DNA from: JABCPO02 sp963513115
GTDB taxonomy: Bacteria; Bacillota; Clostridia; TANB77; CAG-508
DNA: 6,731 nt
Assembly (NCBI GenBank): GCA_963513115.1
Contig: CAUPPN010000058.1
Span: 1 to 6,731, forward strand
Direction: 5' to 3'
Shown here: piece by piece, positions 6,591-6,731 of the stretch
Layout: every line of letters begins with the position of its first letter
Numbering within the stretch: position 1 is the first letter of the stretch
Translations under genes and position numbers: made by a program
The notes under the pieces: model-generated
Told to the model about the DNA's origin: nothing
Seen by the model: only the letters and a program-made list of their open reading frames with translations
The model's database searches: none

Positions 6591-6619
6591 ATTATAGCAT
6601 TGTATATAGTTTATGTCAA
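6591..6619 (-). promoter_or_regulatory. Fully consensus sigma-A promoter for the 156-aa protein gene
   Basis: On the minus strand, TTGACA (6619-6614) is followed by exactly 17 bases and TATAAT (6596-6591), with TGC directly before the -10 (TGn-extended). Both hexamers and the spacing match the consensus. The start would be near 6584, giving a leader of about 72 bases. The leader contains the 10-bp palindrome ATATGCATAT (6577-6586), right at the expected start. Confidence 0.85.
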
Positions 6620-6643
6620 CTTGAAGCTTAGATACATATAATT

Positions 6644-6674
6644 AAAAAGACACACCAAAATAGTGTATCTTTTT
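6644..6674 (-). terminator. Terminator, probably of a minus-strand gene beyond the right edge
   Basis: The arms 6644-6655 and 6663-6674 pair around a 7-base loop. On the plus strand one position is a C-A mismatch (6651/6667), but in minus-strand RNA the same position is a G-U wobble, so the stem is fully paired only in that direction. A T5 run closes the minus-strand 3' arm. All genes here are on the minus strand, so the hairpin most likely ends a transcript entering from beyond 6731. It sits just upstream of the consensus promoter. Confidence 0.65.
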
Positions 6675-6731
6675 TTATTCATATTCTATTATACATTATA
6701 TTTCTATATAGCAATATTTCTATTATTTAAC

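Noticed and set aside
6677..6731. Possible end of a minus-strand gene at the right edge
   Set aside because: The terminator at 6644-6674 suggests one nearby, but only a few codons could lie in the window and all three frames hold stops, so no coding end can be assigned.

Overview
The window is extremely AT-rich DNA. All five supportable genes lie on the minus strand, each with a good Shine-Dalgarno site, TAA or TAG stops and AT-ending codons. The base composition, purine-rich ribosome sites, TGn-extended -10 promoters and short hairpin terminators with U-tracts fit a low-GC Bacillota genome, most likely a clostridial lineage. That is an inference from style and protein character; a low-GC fusobacterium cannot be excluded from sequence reading alone.

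Layout in the direction of transcription (right to left): a hairpin terminator near the right edge (6644-6674) probably closes a gene lying beyond the window. Next comes a 156-residue protein of unknown family (6041-6511), driven by a consensus promoter and ended by a hairpin at 5843-5871 after a 169-base A-rich untranslated tail. Then uvrA (2862-5729), the damage-recognition ATPase of nucleotide excision repair, is followed 83 bases later by pta (1735-2778), phosphate acetyltransferase, with no visible terminator between them. A divergent YfiH/PgeF (laccase-domain) protein (681-1577) has its own promoter but no clear terminator separating it from pta, so it may also receive read-through; it ends at a strong terminator (638-658). 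Last is a 106-residue membrane protein (125-445) with its own promoter and a terminator that contains its stop codon. Positions 1-107 and 6677-6731 are AT-rich edges in which I see no gene.

The genes do not form an obvious pathway: DNA repair, acetate/acetyl-CoA metabolism, a possible purine-nucleoside enzyme relative, and two uncharacterised proteins. I find no mobile element, CRISPR array, tRNA, rRNA or riboswitch. The window looks like ordinary chromosomal core. The items most worth a second look are the laccase-domain protein missing one of its expected metal/active-site histidines, and the orphan 156-residue protein with its very strong promoter and odd A-rich 3' tail.
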